A DNA stretch of 14,980 nucleotides, from NCBI GenBank assembly GCA_955652255.1, contig CATPAW010000056.1, positions 1 through 14,980 of the forward strand, written 5' to 3'. The stretch is from an uncultured Chthoniobacterales bacterium (GTDB lineage Bacteria; Verrucomicrobiota; Verrucomicrobiia; Chthoniobacterales; UBA10450). Shown piece after piece: positions 14,044 to 14,980 of this stretch (the stretch's first letter is position 1; every line of letters begins with the position of its first letter). The position numbers were made by a program, and so were the translations under genes. The notes below the pieces were generated by a model. The model was not told the origin of the DNA, ran no database searches, and saw only the letters and a list, made by a program, of their open reading frames with translations.

Positions 14044-14980
14044 ATGTCCCGAAGATCGACATCTTCCAGCGATTCGCTGCGCGATCGATGCGCGGCGATT
14101 TTGGAGGAAGAAGCCATGCTGCGCGAAGGCGGCGGTAAAAGCGGCCACGAACGTCAACGCAAAATGGGCCGCTTGCCGGTGCGAGAACGCATCAGCCATC
14201 TGCTCGACAAAGATTCAGCGTTTTTCGAAGTCGGACTTTGGGCGGCTTACAAAATGTATTCGGAGTGGGGAAACGTGCCTGCCGCCGGTTGCGTGGCCGG
14301 CATCGGAAGCGTCGTGGGAATTCCATGCATGATCATTGCCAACGACGCCAGCGTGAAAGCGGGCGCATTCTTTCCGCAAACCGTCAAGAAACTAATTCGC
14401 GCGCAACGGATCGCTTTCGAATGCTCGCTGCCCATCATCTACCTTGTTGATTCCGCCGGCGTTTTCCTCCCGCTGCAGGACGAGATTTTCCCCGATGAAG
14501 ACGATTTCGGTCGCATCTTTCGCAATAACTCCATTATCTCCGCGGCCGGGGTCCCGCAATTTGCCGCCATCATGGGAAACTGCGTTGCCGGCGGAGCTTA
14601 TCTGCCGGTCCTTTGCGACAAGATCCTGATGACAAAAGGAAGCGGTTTGTATCTTGCCGGCCCATCGCTTGTGAAAGCGGCCATCGGCCAAATCGTCGAT
14701 GCCGAAGAGCTCGGTGGCGCGCAGATGCACGCGGAAATAAGCGGCACGGTCGATTTTTTTGAAAAGGACGACTCATCGTGTCTCAAACGCTTGCGCTCCC
14801 TCGTCGCGCTCTTGCCCGAAGCAGGCGCGGCCAAGGCAGTCAAGATCGACAATAAGAGTTTCAAACCGGCAAAAGATCCGGAAACCGTTTATGGCCTGGT
14901 CAGTGTCGATGGCCAAAAAAATTATGACGCGCGCGATCTGCTCGCGTCGATTATCGACGCGAACTCCATCGACGAATACA
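14044..14980 (+). CDS. Acyl-CoA carboxylase, carboxyltransferase (beta) subunit, methylcrotonyl-CoA carboxylase-like (3' end outside window)
   Basis: Biotin-dependent carboxyltransferase that moves CO2 from carboxybiotin to an acyl-CoA. The 312 visible residues cover the N-terminal crotonase-fold domain: RQRKMGRLPVRERISHLLD (38-56), an acyl-CoA region with VAGIGSVVGIPCMIIANDASVKAG (84-107), DSAGVFLPLQDEIFPDEDDFGRIFRN (136-161), GNCVAGGAYLPVLCD (178-192) and LAGPSLVKAAIG (204-215). The LPLQDEIFPDEDDFGRIF wording matches methylcrotonyl-CoA carboxylase beta (leucine breakdown) better than propionyl- or acetyl-CoA types, though substrate cannot be settled. ATG 14044 is chosen over ATG 14116 because the added 24 residues (SLRDRCAAILEEEAMLREGG) match the usual helical N-terminus. 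In SGTVDFFEKDD a Phe stands where relatives usually have His. The biotin-carboxylase subunit is not in the window. Confidence 0.88.
   Translation, partial: MSRRSTSSSDSLRDRCAAILEEEAMLREGGGKSGHERQRKMGRLPVRERISHLLDKDSAFFEVGLWAAYKMYSEWGNVPAAGCVAGIGSVVGIPCMIIANDASVKAGAFFPQTVKKLIRAQRIAFECSLPIIYLVDSAGVFLPLQDEIFPDEDDFGRIFRNNSIISAAGVPQFAAIMGNCVAGGAYLPVLCDKILMTKGSGLYLAGPSLVKAAIGQIVDAEELGGAQMHAEISGTVDFFEKDDSSCLKRLRSLVALLPEAGAAKAVKIDNKSFKPAKDPETVYGLVSVDGQKNYDARDLLASIIDANSIDEY

Noticed and set aside
1..14980. CRISPR arrays, tRNA or rRNA genes, insertion-sequence transposases, phage genes
   Set aside because: None seen. The palindromes are short, irregularly spaced and have no repeat-spacer pattern; no tRNA-like cloverleaf or transposase frame was recognised.

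Overview
The window looks like a chromosomal segment of a Gram-negative, Verrucomicrobiota-type bacterium. The best guess is a Spartobacteria/Chthoniobacterales lineage such as the soil clade around Udaeobacter. This is inferred from heptose genes for LPS, a PhoH plus short 7TM-HD pair, secreted proteins of no recognised family, many intergenic palindromes and a four-helix-bundle gene with TTGCGGA-type flanks. No 16S gene or other definitive marker is present. Gene content is mostly housekeeping, and the unusual signals are decay events and repeat families.

Layout. 1-1304 (minus): ADP-heptose pathway genes rfaE1 and gmhB (gmhB runs off the left edge). 1365-2719 (plus): a possible 18-codon ORF, then two genes for exported proteins of unknown function. 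2806-5976 (plus): phoH, a 7TM-type HD phosphohydrolase and a purine nucleoside phosphorylase broken by an in-frame stop and a lost C-terminus. 6105-7213 (minus): nuoB and nuoC, overlapping by 4 nt but without nuoA or nuoD beside them. 7388-10539 (plus): sulfate activation, cysD and a cysN-cysC fusion with a one-base frameshift; between them sits a four-helix-bundle gene flanked by inverted TTGCGGA repeats. 10581-13518 (minus): manC, ruvX and truA in a tight operon, followed by a receiver-domain protein that may be the tail of a lost hybrid histidine kinase. 13611-13913 (plus): a small membrane protein. 14044 to the right edge (plus): an acyl-CoA carboxylase carboxyltransferase subunit.

How the genes work together. 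RfaE1 and GmhB act in consecutive steps of ADP-heptose synthesis for LPS inner core. CysD and CysNC turn sulfate into APS and PAPS. NuoB and NuoC belong to the peripheral arm of complex I. ManC makes GDP-mannose for surface polysaccharide. PhoH and the HD protein are a recurrent pair linked to RNA metabolism and cyclic di-AMP turnover.

Most notable signals. (1) The 10-mer AAGATCGACA occurs 12 times exactly, counting both strands, in under 15 kb. (2) A candidate four-helix-bundle mini-element interrupts the cys operon and its repeat encodes the N-terminus of CysN. (3) Three intergenic palindrome doublets resemble REP/BIME elements, two of them bordered by GTAG/CTAC. (4) Two genes, PNP and cysNC, are broken as read.
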